Under the pieces are notes generated by a model that saw only the letters and a list, made by a program, of their open reading frames with translations, ran no database searches and was not told the DNA's origin. Shown here piece by piece: positions 62,179 through 64,000 of a stretch of 64,000 bases of DNA; the first letter of the stretch is position 1; each line of letters begins with the position of its first letter. Source of the DNA: Congeria kusceri (taxonomy: Eukaryota > Mollusca > Bivalvia > Myida > Dreissenidae); the NCBI GenBank assembly GCA_027627225.1, contig CM051038.1, positions 37,986,341 through 38,050,340 on the forward strand, read 5' to 3'. The position numbers and the translations under genes were made by a program.

Positions 62179-64000
62179 CTGTATTCAACACTAACCTACT
62201 ATTCTCTATACACTCCTCCTAACATATCATTATGTATTATTACCTTAGTTTTGTTCGTATATAGCATTAAATATGTCTGCTCTTTAGTTTCTTAAGGATT
62301 GAAAATAATATTCAAGAGAAGTTAATGTGTACATTTCACACAGAAAATAATGAGTCGCCGGAATATAAATAAATACATAGAGCATTGGTACACGTATCGA
62401 CACGGCACTGGTGGTTTTTAGCGTGCACATTTCTTTCCGAAATATGCAGACGCATTCAAATGTTAACAAGAAATTTCTTTAAAAAGACAATTACGGCGTT
62501 GAAATTAATATTGAGATGTCATTTTTACCCTAAACATAATACAAGAGAGCCACGATGATCGGTCAGATGACTTCTCGGAAACTCAGATTTTTCGTTCCCC
62601 ACATATATAAGGAGACTTCTCGGACGCCAGATTTTTCGGACACCATGAGAAAACTTCTCTGAACCCAAAATTAATTTGAGATAAATTAAATCATTATGGA
62701 TATCTGTACCGTGAATCACCAATCATACCGTTCCATGTTTTCACCAGTGATGCATGAATTACCTAAATAACTTACGTTAATATAATTGTTATATGAATGT
62801 GTCAGGCAATGTAAGAAAATAATGCGGGAATAAATGAAAATTACATTGCTATTTTTAAATAATATACCAAACGTCCATCATAGAAGTTATCTAATACATT
62901 AGCAATTGGTCAAACTATTTGGTCAAATAAGCATTTATACTGTGCATCGCAATGAAAAGCAATCTTCAGGGAACATTCAGCGCATTTGAAATAATGATGG
63001 CTTCATTTTGATAACACAAACATAAAATTTAATACGACTACGGCGATTAAAAATTATATTCGGTAGGAATATGATGTACCTAGGGTTTTCTGTGTATAAT
63101 TAGTCGTGATTGCGAATAAGGTATTTATGCTACGCAAAATGAAATAAAAGTAACATGAATAACATCTCGACGTCACGATTCCAAGACTTCTTTCACCACA
63201 TTTTATTTATAGAAAGAAGTAACATCTTTTTCGGCGTAGCTGTCTAAGATGACTTTTGACCCAGATGTATTGCGATAATTATGCAGCGGGAAAATTGAAT
63301 GGAATTGGGCAAATTTTCGAATTCTAGGGAATGCAAACTTCGAACAATGGTTTAACGTATACCAATAACTGTTGCATACTTTTGGGGATTAAAAATTTAC
63401 ATAATTGTGTACATAAGCGGTTAACATGAAGTTATAAACATATCTTTAACATATACTCTAGAACTGAGGCTAATTATGAACGTATTTTCTCATTGTATGC
63501 CATAAACAGAATGCTATATTTATTCACGTAACGAAATAATTATTTGGTTTAGCCTACATTTATATAAGCGGTACGCTCTATAAATAGCAATTGTGCAATG
63601 TTCCCATTCAAAAATCTCATTCACAGTGTTACCGTTCCATGTAGCCCATTGATTCTAGCTAGTTTTTCTGAATGTTTTCCAGAAACAGTAGTGTCATTCT
63701 AAGAATAGCGCGCGTAGCTAGCAACCTTTGTATAGCTGTGTTAAAGACGTTCGCAACAATTTCGTCCATTGTTTTCGAACGACAGATTTTCTTAAAAAAT
63801 TTCACAAACATGTGTCAATGTATCCTAAAACTAAAACAGTCTTAAAAAATAGGGGTCACCGGCCTTGTTCCTAAAATATTGGGGTTTAAATACGCTACCT
63901 GTCGAAGCCCTTTTTTCAGTTTGTGTGACTAGTAATGTTCAATTATATCAAGCGTTCATTTTCAAACAAGGACGGAGATTTTTAAATGCATCTTGGTTTT
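62179..64000. other. Intergenic stretch, nothing recognised
   Basis: AT-rich, with frames under 70 codons and no family signature. I cannot exclude small exons of a gene continuing beyond the window. Confidence 0.4.

Overview
The window looks like nuclear DNA of a bivalve mollusc or a close relative. This is inferred from AT-rich intergenic DNA with spliced exons, an APE-type LINE with a 2A motif, and arrays of short repeats (TGACCTTGACC, GGGGCATAACTCT) of the kind common in bivalve genomes. There are no operons or bacterial signals. I recognise one intact host gene; nearly everything else is repetitive or mobile DNA.

Layout. 1-12.8 kb is a satellite array built from a 0.72-0.78 kb higher-order unit. 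The first 1.4 kb is in inverted orientation, with a (CA)n/(TG)n palindrome near the turn. A 4.85 kb degenerate LINE (5306-10154) sits inside one satellite unit, with a 6-bp flanking duplication. 12.8-18.2 kb is intergenic with two MITE-like elements. 18.2-21.5 kb holds a seven-exon gene for a type II membrane protein with a BRICHOS domain (247 aa predicted). 21.5-25 kb is AT-rich, and a 0.63 kb (CTA)n microsatellite follows. 26-32.5 kb holds a nearly identical inverted repeat (988 and 968 bp arms, about 4.6 kb apart) enclosing several different 100-190 bp tandem arrays. 33.2-40.4 kb is a 2.0-2.1 kb segment present three times in tandem, the third copy split by a 1.3 kb insertion. 41.0-49.1 kb is an 8.1 kb minisatellite with a 46-bp unit (roughly 180 copies), with 30-bp and 39-bp deletion variants and visible higher-order duplications. 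50.6-62.2 kb is a mosaic of tandem-repeat elements, at least four non-autonomous DNA transposons with readable termini, three or four tRNA-like SINE heads, a MITE and a long hairpin. 62.2-64 kb shows nothing I can name.

How it fits together. Many of the different tandem-repeat elements begin with AACAAGAG and/or end in GTGAGCTAAA. This suggests one family of mobile or amplifying units carrying different tandem cores. Insertions into repeats of known sequence (LINE into satellite, transposons into tandem arrays) let the empty sites be read directly, so their boundaries are well supported. The LINE is dead (frameshifts, stops, a changed endonuclease residue), but its ORF1 keeps a clear 2A motif. 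I found no second protein-coding gene.
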